Positions 1-11,124 of a stretch of 64,000 nucleotides of DNA are shown here, piece after piece. The stretch is taken from contig CM043957.1 in NCBI GenBank assembly GCA_014529385.2, positions 70,951,003 to 71,015,002 of the forward strand. The letters are read 5' to 3'. The number at the start of each line of letters is the position of its first letter. Position 1 is the stretch's first letter. A program made the position numbers and the translations under genes. The notes beneath the pieces were generated by a model. That model was not told where the DNA came from. It was given only the letters and a program-made list of their open reading frames with translations, and made no database searches. This DNA is from Adiantum capillus-veneris (taxonomy: Eukaryota; Streptophyta; Polypodiopsida; Polypodiales; Pteridaceae).

Positions 1-2135
1 TAGAGACCCTCTTTACACTTGAGTTTATTTGAGGTTTTCACCACTTATTCATGAACCATAATGGGGTTGGTTCTCACCACCTATGTACAAAATGAGCCGT
101 TATTGAAAAATTATAATAACACTTGTGCTAAAAATAAATGGCAGAGAGGCTTTATTGGTTTTATTACTTAACTATTTCTTCTCAATTTTTTCTAGTGTCC
201 CAATCTACACAAGATCAACTCACCATTAGATTAAAACTAAAGAAAGCAATAGTAATTAACCATTACATACCCAACTATTCCAATTATAATGCTAACCACA
301 TACAACAGAAAGGTGTCCAATATTGTAACAGTACAGCAAGAGACCATTAGTTATTATCCTATATGTCTACATACGCATTAAAATTAGCAAGAAGAAAAAT
401 TAACCATTTGTAACATAAGGCCCCTTGACCATAGCAAAATAGTATGTGACTAGATGGTATCCATATCATTAACCTGTAACGTATCAAAGTTAGAAACCAA
501 GAAAAAAAAAACATATAAGTAACAAACCAAAGTAAACAAGGTGGTGGGTAGAGCGACTCTACATTGTTAATCTATGTAACCATGCAATAAGCTATTGTTT
601 TCCAACTATAAGTATTGGACGAAGAGCCTCATAAGCCTTAATACAAAGGGAATTTTGATCAAAACCAAGTTAACAAGTTTAAGACATAAGAAGTTAGGCT
701 AAAACAATGTCAACTAAGCACCAATGATTGCATGTCTACTCATCAAATTTAAGTATCAAAAAGTCCATAATCATACCTTCCCAGAATGCAAATGTATCTA
801 TAAAGTATTGTTAACAATTTCAAGTTCAAAGTAGCTTGTAAGTAGGAAAATACACACCCAATCTCACAAATCTTATCAATCACAAAGTTGAAGAATACTA
901 TCAAGTGTTCAATTACATGTAATAACATAGTAGGCCTATAAAGTTAGATTAGGTATTCAACCCCTCCTATTATTTAACAAAAAATCCATCCTTTTTTTTG
1001 TAGAGATGAAGCATGCCATGCTCAACCCATAACGACTCTGAAGGTGTCAAGAGTCAACTTCAAAAAACACCAAAAGCATATATAACTCCAATTGATAGAA
1101 AAGACCTCATATATACAGACACACACACACCCATATATATCCAAAGGAAGGTTAATAATTTGTTAGAAAGGGTATCATACTTATACATGCATGCGCCCGC
1201 GCACGCACACACACACACATAATTTCAATGGTTAATATTTGATGGAAAGAACATCATAGTTATACACAGATGCATGCACATATATACATTATTTCATTGG
1301 CTAGTATAAAACCTTGACGAGACAATATTGAAAACCCATATATATATACATGTGCAATAAATCCTACATTTAGGTCCATCGGGAAAACTTTCCTAGGTGA
1401 AAAGACTCCTTAGCCAACTCATTTCGAATTTGACTCTATTAGAGTTTTCTTTCCATTAGAGTTTTCTTTCCATTGTTAATAGGAAAATCTCATTTGATAA
1501 ACAAGATAATTGTTTCTCTTAGATTGTAGGTTTACATATGTGTGAGAAATCCCACAACATCTCCAAAAAATTAGCTCACTTTGAGCCAATCATTAATAAC
1601 CCTGAGGAATCGTGTTACTACACTGTAATCATTAGCTCGGAAGGTAAAACCACTATCATTATTTTCCAATCAAAATACATTTAAGTTTACTTTTATAACT
1701 TATCCAATTTCAATCAGTGTGCCAAGAATAAACATTATAGCAAAAAACTATATAGGAATCATTAGTTAGGTGCTCACAATAGTAGAACCTGAGGGCATCA
1801 AAAATGTTTCCATATAAAAGCTTTCAATCCGGCCTTGTTTTCCTAACCAAAGAAAATAAGGGCACACTTTGATTTTTAGGTCAAAATTTGAACCAGTTGT
1901 CTGTATTTATACAAACGTGTAAAATTTTTCCAATTTTCTTCAATGCAAGCTCAAAATCTAGCCAAAAGTTGCAATTCTAGCTAGTTAAAAAATAGACTAA
2001 AGTCCATGTTTCAAGTATGGTACTATAGTGAGATTCCGGTATTTTATCTTGACAAGTAAACCTAGAGGGTCACAAGATGTACAAGAGAATGTGACATTTC
2101 TCAAGGTCAAAGCAACCACCATCCCACCTAGTTTT
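1..2135. other. anonymous AT-rich DNA, no gene seen
   Basis: Open frames here are short and show no domain or codon-like pattern. The stretch contains short CA runs (about 1119-1131 and 1205-1219) and several TATATA tracts (about 1131-1140, 1337-1350). A 17-bp phrase is repeated head to tail near 1440-1470 (two copies of a TTAGAGTTTTCTTTCCATT-type unit). I cannot assign any of it to a transposon or gene. Confidence 0.5.
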
Positions 2136-2195
2136 CACATGCTCATTCAACCTCCCAATGCACTGATTCTCATTGGGAGGTTGAATGAGCATGTG
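2136..2195. repeat. perfect inverted repeat, 25-bp arms and 10-nt loop
   Basis: The left arm (2136-2160) and right arm (2171-2195) are exact reverse complements, separated by ten bases. The arms start CACATGCTCATTC and end GAATGAGCATGTG. Transcribed from either strand it would fold into a long uninterrupted hairpin. It could be a young foldback or a miRNA/siRNA-like precursor. No flanking target duplication was seen. Confidence 0.85.
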
Positions 2196-3096
2196 ATTGC
2201 ATCCTTAAATCACATCAATGCTTATCCATAGGGCATTGCTTGATTGCACTTGTACACTAAATAAATTCCCCTCGGGGGAGCGAGGGCTCAACGACCTCGA
2301 ACAGTGGGCAAAGATTCCACAAATCTCAAGGCAACCAGATGGCTCATAAAAGTGTGGACCACTCCCCTCACAACCAGGTTTCAAACCCATGGCTTTCCCG
2401 CTGGCAACATGAAGCCCTACACGCACACCCGTGTGGGTTTTGTTGCTCTCGTAGCCACTTCACATATATATAAATTCATAAAATTAAACAAGGTCGTGTC
2501 CAACTATTGATCCCACCACCTTCACTTCATTAAACACCTTATGCTCTTTTGCGTATTGTGGAGGACGAGGGAGGGCGGGGTGGCCGGGGGGGGATCCATT
2601 TGTGTGCTAAACTGTGCATATGTGCATGTTTGGTGTCTACTTGCATGTGGGATGTGCGAGTATTGTTTTATATATTTGGTATGTTTTGTAGTGTTCTCTT
2701 TTTGTAATCATTTTCTTGTTGATTTCTCTTGCATATGGAAATATCAATTTGCTCTGAGCTAATAGTGGACTGATTTGGATACAAAAGAAGAAGCTTGTTC
2801 ATGCATGTGGTTCATCTTCATGCAACTCTATGGACTTTTCATAACCCCATTACTTGTTGCTAGGAATGGTGTCTCTTCCATTATTGAATTTGACGTCTTC
2901 TTCGATAGGCCTACCTTGTTAATTGAATCTTTGAAGTAAAGTACTAGAGGGTTCCTAATAAAGTTTGGCCTTTGGTCACAAAGTTAAGGTTAGTTGCCTT
3001 GCTCTTTGTTGCATTATCATAGTTGTTGGGTTGGAGTGTTCTCGAACTGCCTTTTGTGCCATTGGCTCAGTGTTTATTCCCTAGCTTGTAACCATG

Positions 3097-3712
<616 letters not shown>

Positions 3713-4177
3713 ATAAAGACGCACCAAATCTCACCATGTCAACTTCCTAAAATTTCATCCCGAGCTTGACCTTTTTGTATTACTTCACCCAAATTGCACC
3801 CCGTTGCAAGAGCATGTTCTTTTCAAGAGTCGAGACCAAACTCACCCACACATGCTTGAGCCTATCCCCGTTTTCAAAACGTGCACCATAGCATCGATCC
3901 GGCTTAGCTCCCACCCTTTTGGGGGGCGTTGGGTCAATGTGGAAGAGTCCCTTCGTATGTGCAGAATTTGGCCCACGCAAGTTAAGAGTGCCATCAGCTT
4001 CATGGACTCTCAATTGCCACCCCCATCTTCACAATCCTCGAGCATCGAGGGTCAATAAACACCTCAACACAAAGCATGCAAAATGTTTCATTTGGTCACT
4101 TGGGTCACAAAAGTTGTGAAGGCCTATAATTCGATCAGACTGCCACAACTCCTCCTGCCAACTTTAAGAAGGCCAAT

Positions 4178-4337
4178 GATTGGTTTGACTTGGATGAACA
4201 GTCCATAGTAACAAGTCTAACTTGAGAAAAAGGCTCAATCCTTTGATGCTTTTTATTGATTGGTTTGACTTGGATGGACAGTCTATAGTAAGAAGTCTAA
4301 CTTGAGAAAAAGGCTCAATATTTTGATGCTTTTTATT
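4178..4337. repeat. 80-bp tandem duplication
   Basis: Two consecutive 80-bp units begin at 4178 and 4258 with GATTGGTTTGACTTGGATG and end with TTTGATGCTTTTTATT. They differ at only a few positions. No coding content was seen. Confidence 0.85.
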
Positions 4338-4541
4338 TTAAATGCATCAATATACATGTATTACACAGGGACACCATGATATCCTATGGGAAACCTATAT
4401 ACAAAAGGTTGTAGTCAGAGCCAAGGGGCTTCAGAGAGCACACCTTGGTATGTCCAATCTATCGTAACTCCTAAAGTGTCCAGTATATGTTTCATCTATT
4501 GATAATCCTCTACTGCACCAAGCAGTCCAGACTCTAAGCCT

Positions 4542-4815
4542 TCATTCAATTTGCTCTGCTTCAGCCTTCTTCTCTTGCCGTTTCTTCTGAAATAAAATAT
4601 TCTAGCAAATATAAGACATGCATATTGATGAATCAGATAAAACATAACAAACACTTGATATATTTTTAAGAACTCACCCATTCATCCAACACCCCTCCAG
4701 CAGCCATCGTTTTCGGGACCTGCTCCTCTGCTGACTTCTTGTGAGCCTGTTCGAATGCTTCTGCTTCAGCTAGGCGTTTCTTCAGCTTCTCTATGTCCTT
4801 CATAATGAGCAAATC
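4542..4815 (-). other. possible last two exons of an unrecognised gene
   Basis: Read on the minus strand, an open segment (4815 to 4678) encodes a Lys/Glu/Ala-rich helix (MKDIEKLKKRLAEAEA...) ending ...GGVLDEW. It is followed by a donor-like GTGAGT (4677-4672). After about 85 bp, an acceptor-like TTTATTTCAG leads into a second open segment (4586 to 4542) encoding KKRQEKKAEAEQIE and a TGA stop. The reading phase is kept across the putative intron, which is why I report it. I do not recognise the family. It could be the 3' end of a real gene or a captured fragment. Confidence 0.35.
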
Positions 4816-6450
4816 CAACAGTCAATACACAGCAACCATGCATTGGCAATGGAATTAGGATGAAGGCAATATGTCCTTATTCTCTGTTTTCTTTTTTTTT
4901 CGGCATGAAAAGGAAAAAGATCATTCTAATAGTTTTTTGCCCAATGGGCTGCAATTCCCCTATCGAGAGGGTACAAGAACAAGGGAGAGACTCTCCCATG
5001 ATGACAAATAAATATGCAACGGCTAGATCACAAAATGAAAAGCCAAGCAGGTGGCCGATAATGCCACTGAATGCCCTGCCCACTGTGAAGAAAGGCCACA
5101 CTATGGCACAAGGCCCTGGCCGCCTCAACCCTATGAAAGCCTGGCGCTCATGGTTACAGGGAATGGCCATTTTTAGGTCTCCATTTCCTGTTCCCATTTT
5201 AACATTCCTTCCAAATCCCCGTTCTGTGTTTCGGACGTGAGTATCCGTAATAGGGAATGGTAATTCACGCCCGTTGCCGTTCCCCGTTCCATGTTCCAAT
5301 TTCCCGTTCCGGGTAACTATGCTAACACTGTCTCTCTGCACTGTCATAACAACCCTGAATCCTGTCATACTCGCCTCGCAGCATGTGCATGAGCATTGGC
5401 TCAACCAAAAAAACACATATTGTCATAGCTAAAGGCTCAGGTCTGCCCTCAAATACTCTAAAGCAATGGGCCTGCCCTACAAATCACTAGCCAAGGCTAC
5501 TGATCAGCTTCCATCTGCACTCTCTCTCCTGTGTCCAGGCCATGGTCAAGAAATCCGGCATCAGGCACTGCTGAGCTTGACCTTCCAAAAGCCGAATATC
5601 AAAGCTGTCCTGCTTTCTCTCATATCCATGGGCTGGCCGTGAACATGCTGATCATGCAACTGCCCCCCAAGTGAAAGTCCCCTCTAGCAAAAATGGATGC
5701 TATCACTCAAAGTCCTCAGCCTTTTCTGTTGGCCTGAGGCAATCCCAGTTGCTGAATCTCTAGAGAATGTGACATGTCCCCACCTAGGGCAAACCAAGGG
5801 GTGTCCATGAAACCGGCCCATAGACTCACTAAAGGGCCGTAGACTCACCCAATCTTTACTTTGATTAACTTTACCTGTACTTTACAACACACCGGAACTT
5901 CACGAACAAACCTGTGCCTAGAATTCAACACTTGAAACAAACCATGACTTGGCAGCTAGAGTGCTCCCAAGTAGACAGTGACACCGCGTTGGCCCCAAAG
6001 GTTTGCGCCTCTTCCGGTATATCTTTATTCTAATTAAAATTTGGAGAAAACCTGTAAACTCCTATGTGTTGTCCCACTTTTATTGGGCTGAAAATGGCCT
6101 ACTCTAGCCCAATTTCGGCAACATAACAACTGAAGAAGGCTTCACACACAAAATCCCCATACAATACATGACTTTCCCGGCCCATTAGAGCACTTTCCTA
6201 AACCTGGCGAGAAATTACAGCACGCTGAATTCTCTGTTTTCAGCCTCTAAAATGCACCAAAACACCTATATAACAATTCCCTAGCTTCCCTAAAGCTCCT
6301 AGGATTGTTAGGCAACAAAAACAGCCAAAATCCTAAACCTACAAAAATACACATCAGGTTGTAATTCACTGTTTTGGGCTTTGTTTCCTGTGCCGGTCAC
6401 ATCCGTAGCACACCCTCGAGTTCTTGCACTTGTAAGGCTACTTGTCCTTT
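4816..6450. other. anonymous DNA with a possible transposon terminus
   Basis: There is no convincing gene. A 179-codon minus-strand frame (4877-5416) has no recognisable composition and spans a segment (about 5160-5325) with repeated CCCGTTCC / GGAACGGG phrases. That pattern is common in the subterminal parts of DNA transposons, but no matching second terminus was found. The rest (5330-6450) shows nothing I can support. Confidence 0.35.
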
Positions 6451-6489
6451 GATTTGGACGAGATTTCTCGCGAGAAATCTCTCCAAATC
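6451..6489. repeat. near-perfect inverted repeat centred on CGCG
   Basis: GATTTGGACGAGATTTCTCG is followed immediately by its near reverse complement, missing one base. This gives a 19-20 bp hairpin with no loop. The AGATTTCTCGCGAGAAATCT core recurs in part at 6547-6558. It lies just outside the E1 insertion site. Confidence 0.7.
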
Positions 6490-6581
6490 AACTTGTACCT
6501 GCGGGGGATTAGCAATTAGCTAATCCAGTACCTGGGCAAGAGGCTCGCGAGAAATCTCTGCGAAAACCTGTACCTGCAGGG

Positions 6582-6586
6582 GATTA
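6582..6586. repeat. target-site duplication of E1, left copy (GATTA)
   Basis: GATTA directly precedes the first base of the left E1 LTR and recurs directly after the right LTR at 17038-17042. Five base pairs is the usual Ty3/gypsy duplication length. Confidence 0.9.
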
Positions 6587-7567
6587 TGTAAGATGCAGCG
6601 GAAGTGACTGTTGAACTTTTCTCAAGATGAGTGCTCCGAACTGTGCTCAAGGTTCCTTTTACTTAGGGAAGGAAGAGCCTTCCGTTCTTTAATGAGAGAG
6701 TGCAAGTGATCACAAACAAAGTGGATAAACACTGTGAATGAAGGTGCTGAGACTGAGAGATAGAGAGAGAAGAATACGACACCCGACAAGTTGTCAAACC
6801 CTCCTCCAAGGGCCCCTCTCTCGTTGGCGAGAGAGGTCTATGCTATTGATTGCATAAATCTGGTACAAGACACTGATGCAAGTTGTGAGGCTCTAATGCA
6901 ATGTAGATCTAAATTTGAAGACGGCGGCGATAACGAGAATGGCGACGACGGCTGGAAATGCTATCATCTGGGGCTGTTCCTTGTCTGCTGAATTTGCTGC
7001 TATAAAAACGTTGAACTGCTGCTGTCCAAAAACGCTAACTGATGGCTATGGAAATGCTGATCTGCTGCTGTTGTAAACGCTAAACTGCTGCTGCTGTAAA
7101 CGCTATACCGTGGCTATGAAAACGCTGCTACAGGCTGCTGAAAAAACGCTGTTGATGCAGGCTGAAAACGCCAGGAAATCACAGCTGAAAATGCTGGCTT
7201 TATTTCTGAAAAACGTTGGGCTTAACTGTTGGAAAACGCCAGGCCTTCAAGTCCTTGCTTGAGAGAGAGAGGGAGATGAATGCTGCAAATCACTTGCATA
7301 TGCATTCTTGCTCTTCTCCAGATAAGCCTAGCGCTAGGTTTTCTTTTAAACTGCCTTGCTCATTGCCCTACCCAGTTCCCAAAAAAAGTCACTTAAAAAA
7401 TAATAAGTGAAAAATGCCTAAAATAGGGAAAATAGGTTCTGTGCACTGGAAATTGCTCCTGATGGATTCTGATGGTAATGCTGATGATCATGCAGTGTGC
7501 AACAGAGGATATGCATCTCATGAAGTAGCTTGTCCATATGCACATAGGGTTAGATGTGCACGTGACA
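6587..7567 (-). repeat. E1 3' LTR (left), 981 bp
   Basis: It runs TGTAAG...GTGACA on the plus strand. Compared with the right LTR it lacks about 105 bp near 7525 (the stretch seen at about 16886-16990). Its interior (about 6980-7200) is a degenerate minisatellite of AAACGCTGAACTGCTGCTG-like units. It adjoins the polypurine tract on its right. Confidence 0.9.
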
Positions 7568-7582
7568 TCCCCTCTTTTTTAA
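7568..7582 (-). promoter_or_regulatory. E1 polypurine tract
   Basis: On the minus strand AAAAAAGAGGGGA abuts the 3' LTR and follows directly after the pol stop codon. This is the expected site for plus-strand priming of reverse transcription. Confidence 0.8.
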
Positions 7583-7860
7583 AGTGAGGTACTGGTACCG
7601 AGATGCATGGCTTCCTTGTAGTCTGCCAACAACTCTAGGTAATCTTTGAAAAACTCTTCGTCAACCCACGCTGCTTCGTGGGTTCCGCGATGTATCGCAC
7701 TGCTTCGTATTGTCTCACTTGCTTCTTTGAACCGTGTCGAAACCGATCCAACAACACTTGCTTCGGCTCCATGACTTCTGCTTCATCGACGATTTCCGGT
7801 TCTTCTTCTTCCGAAATGTCCTTTAAAGGCGTTCCCTGAAACACTTTCAACCAAGAAACA
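7583..7860 (-). pseudogene. E1 integrase C-terminus and chromodomain-like tail, frameshifted
   Basis: Downstream of the integrase core the minus strand encodes an acidic linker (EEEEPEIVDEAEV) and a segment (VLLDRFRHGSKKQVRQYEAV) typical of the first half of a pol-type chromodomain. Near 7670 the frame shifts. The second half (HEAAWVDEEFFKDYLELL) and the terminal GTSTSL lie in another frame before a TAA next to the polypurine tract. The same GTSTSL ending closes the related tail in E2. Chromodomains in this position are thought to steer integration to heterochromatin. Confidence 0.7.
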
Positions 7861-8924
7861 TGGAAAACGTTGTGCATTGACCATAAGTTAGACAATTGCA
7901 ATTTCATTGAAACCTCATTTATCTTTTTAATAACACGAAACGGACCATACATTCGAAAAAACAACTTGGGACACTTCTTTCCAACTTGCTTAAGACGTTG
8001 CTTCATGATTCTTAAACACACCCAATCCCCTTCCTTGATCGAAACCTCCTGACGATGCTTATTAGACTGCCGTGAATAAGATTCATGAGCCTTGCGTAGC
8101 CGAAGCTTTACACTCTCAGAAATCTCATCCAATGACTGACTTTCAGCATTGGCATCAAGCATTTGACTGACCGAGCGAGTCAAAAGTAATTGGAATGCAC
8201 GGCCAAAAGCTGCCTCATACGGAGTTCGATCAATGGCAAAGGAAAAAGAGTCGTTCAAAATAGCCTGAACCAATGGGAGATACAGCTCCCAATGAGACTG
8301 CTGATCATGCACATATGACTTTAAAACATCAAAAGCCAACTGATTTTAAATCTTTGTCTGACCATCTGACTGTGGATGAAAAGCCGATAAAAAATTCAAC
8401 TTAGTGCCAAAATTTTCAAAGAGTGCGCGTCAAAAACAGGACGTGAACTTCACATCCCTATGTGACACAATCGATTTTGGCAAACCACAGAGGGGATACC
8501 AATGCTTTATGAACAACCATGCCACATCTTATACAGTGACTGTGGCCTTACAAGGAATCAACATGCAAAACTTGCTGAAACGATCAACAATTGTCAATTA
8601 TTGAGTGTTCCTTGAATGCAAACTAGATGGAAGGTGAGTCACAAAATCCATGGAAATATCTTGAAAAGATCCATCGGAAATAAGCAGCGGAAGCAAGAGG
8701 CCTTGCTGCTTACCCGGAGGCGCTTTTACCTTTTGACATATAGTGCACTGAGTGACATAACAAAACACATCCTTTCGCATTTTAGGCCAATAAAAGAATC
8801 TTCCTATTTTTTCGAAAGTGGTGTTCATTCCCCTGTGCCAACCCGTCAGAGAATCATGTGCATCATGCAATATGGTTGGCTTGAGAGAGGGCAACACACA
8901 TAGACGTTGACGAAAATACAACAA
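7861..8924 (-). pseudogene. E1 integrase (rve-type), inactive
   Basis: The H2C2 zinc module is visible at about 8870-8750 (HDAHDSLTGWH ... CTICQ). The core starts with SMDFVTHLP near 8640 (first Asp). A second Asp segment (SHRDVKF) and the third-residue region follow. The third region reads FHPQSDGQTKI then a stop at about 8348, so Lys stands where this family has the catalytic Glu. The frame reopens as a 234-codon segment (8339 to 7635) carrying the C-terminal part, with YEAAFG and VFHVSWLK. Several stops lie between 8598 and 8340. Confidence 0.85.
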
Positions 8925-9133
8925 ACCATCACGAATGAGATAGTTGCTTGGCCCTTGGGAAGCAAGAGCCTACAACCATTGCTTACCAAACTTGGAATAC
9001 GCATACTGGTTCTTCATACTGTCAAAAGACACCCCCTTTATAGAAACTGTGGATCTTGACTCCAGAGCCAAAATCTGTCCTTTGCGACTCAACGCATTTG
9101 CAACAAGGTTAGCTTTTCCAAGCACATACTCAA

Positions 9134-9420
9134 TCAAACCTCCAAATTGCTCAAAAAATTATGACCACCGTGCTTGGCGATCACTCCAATGTGCACTAGG
9201 CATAGACTCGAGCCACTTGAGGGCTTGGTAATCTGTGCGAACTGTAAACTCTCTACCATAAAGAAAATGCTTCCAATGCTTAAGAGAGTGAATGACAGAC
9301 AAAAGTTCTTTATCATAAACTGAATAGTTCTTTTCTGCACTATTGAGCTTCCGACTAAGGAAAGCTATTGGACGACCATGCTGCTGAAGCACAGCACCTA
9401 TGGCGACATTGCTCGCATCC
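9134..9420 (-). pseudogene. E1 RNase H domain
   Basis: The minus strand reads a stop, then [12 protein letters not shown], then [19 protein letters not shown] and [20 protein letters not shown], ending in [13 protein letters not shown]. These are the standard Ty3 RNase H blocks, with the first Asp (TDAS), the Glu (DKEL) and the later Asp (TDYQ) retained. It joins upstream RT through a stop at about 9424. Downstream frames leading to integrase (9134-8930) are broken. Confidence 0.85.
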
Positions 9421-9422
9421 GT

Positions 9423-10205
9423 CTATACCTCAAAGATATCATCCCAAGAGGCAAGGATAAGACACGGTGCTTCTGTCACCGCAACCTTGAGAGCTTTCAA
9501 AGCCTCAATGGCTGCTTCGGACAAGTCTACGTGCTGACGGTGAGTCTTTACCCCTTTCAAAACATCAGTCATAGGTGCGGCAATGCGTGCAAAATTCTCT
9601 ATATGCAAACTATATGCTTGACATAAACCAAGAAAAGAATGCACATCATATGCAGTCTTGGGCAAATCCCAATTACGTACCTGTTCCACCTTCGTGGGGT
9701 CTAGCTTGACACCTTCTGCAGAAATGATATAACCCAGATCAGATTTCTTAGCTGCAATGTACAACTGACACTCATCCAAACGGGTCAATACCCCTTCCAC
9801 ACATACACCAACCATATCGCTGAAACGGCCTACCATGAGACGGTTAAATGTACCCACAACACCTGTCAATCCAAAAGGCATAACCACATACTCCCATTGC
9901 CCTCATTTTGTGCGAAAAGCGGTCTTGAAGATGTCGCCTTTGAATACCCTTACCTGATGGTATCCACTCTTGAGATCGACCTTACTGAAAACCTTTGCCC
10001 CATTGAGCCTATCAAGGATATAATCAATGCGAGGCATCGGAAACTTGTTCTTGACGGTCATCTTGTTCAATGCCCATTAATCAACACACAAACGAGATAA
10101 ACCGTCCTTGCGGACAAACTAAATAGGAGCAACAAAAGGACTTACACTAGGACGTATAAATCCTCGAGCCACCAACTCCGTGAGTTGCCGCTCTAACTCT
10201 TCTTC
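9423..10205 (-). pseudogene. E1 reverse transcriptase with the YxDD box deleted
   Basis: Minus-strand blocks in order: [55 protein letters not shown] (split here only by description; motif A Asp present near 9985), then VVMPFGLT (near 9885). The sequence then jumps through GRFSDMVGVCVEGVL to DECQLYIAAKKS. The strand carrying the YxDD catalytic pair is missing, apparently by a short internal deletion near 9800-9830. Further stops occur near 10122, 10077 and 9907. Together with the integrase change this makes E1 non-functional. Confidence 0.85.
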
Positions 10206-11116
10206 CTATGTCTTGTTCAAACGGTAGGGAGCCTTACTGACAAGCTGTGCCCCCTCCGTAAGCTCGATGCGATGGTCCTCCGACCGCTCGGGTGGGAGAC
10301 AGGGTGGAAGATCATCCTGCAAAAAGAGATGCTTAAACTTGGTAAACAAAGCGGAATACCTGTCTGGAGCCTGAATGCTCTGGGAACCTGGAGCAGCATA
10401 GATGAATGCCGCTTGTGCTCCCCGTCTTAATTCACGCTTTACCTGCACATGAGAAATGAGAGGCAAAGAATACAGATCATGCACAGCACGAATGATCATG
10501 GGAGAGTCACTCTTGGCATTTAATGTGAGAGTGTTGTCCTCCCAATCAATGAGAGGGTTATGCTCACGAAACCATCTAATACCCAAAAGCATATCACATC
10601 CTGAGAGAGGAGACACGACAAATTTTCTACGGAAAGCAGCTTGTTGAACTGTAAACAACACATCAAGGCACTCTTGCGTAATGAGAGAGTCCATACCGAG
10701 AGCGAAGCCAGACACCTCGAGAGGAGATGTCGGACTAACCTCTAGGCGGGCTCTCTCTACAAGAGAGACACTAATCACATCATGCATATTGCCTAGATCA
10801 AACAATATGACAAAACGATGATCCTTTACATGACCATAACACTTCATGAGAGACTCATCAATGTGTGTGTCTGAGACATGAGAAGATTCAGTTTGGTTCA
10901 TTAAAGTGTTTGTGGGTGTTGTGGGTGCCTTAGGTTTTTTAGGTGGGGCTATCTTAGGACAAGCCTTCTTAATGTAACCCTTGACGTGACATTGATAACA
11001 TCTACCTTCCTTAGCATAAATCACTTGTTCTTCAGCCGTTATGTATCCTCCTACAATCCCTTGTGCGGCTTTTTCATCCGGGGTTAGCTTAGGTTTTGCA
11101 GGTGCTTTAGCTTTAC
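10206..11116 (-). pseudogene. E1 gag zinc knuckle and protease region
   Basis: A 272-codon minus-strand frame begins next to a zinc-knuckle-like CYQCHVKGYIKKAC, in which the usual His is Tyr. It continues through a Pro/Lys/Thr-rich linker into a retropepsin-like segment: VILFDLGNMHDVIS (the usual D-S/T-G reads DLG) and, later, CDMLLGIRWFREHNPLIDW, the expected C-terminal strand. It ends by running toward RT (APYRLNK). The upstream end at 11116 is the hAT insertion point. Confidence 0.8.
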
Positions 11117-11124
11117 CCTTAGAT
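11117..11124. repeat. hAT target-site duplication, left copy (CCTTAGAT)
   Basis: An 8-bp duplication matching 14714-14721. Eight base pairs is diagnostic of hAT-superfamily insertion. Confidence 0.93.

Noticed and set aside
4877-5416. 179-codon minus-strand frame
   Set aside because: No recognisable domain, crosses a repetitive CCCGTTCC segment, and an overlapping plus-strand frame is equally long; likely chance.
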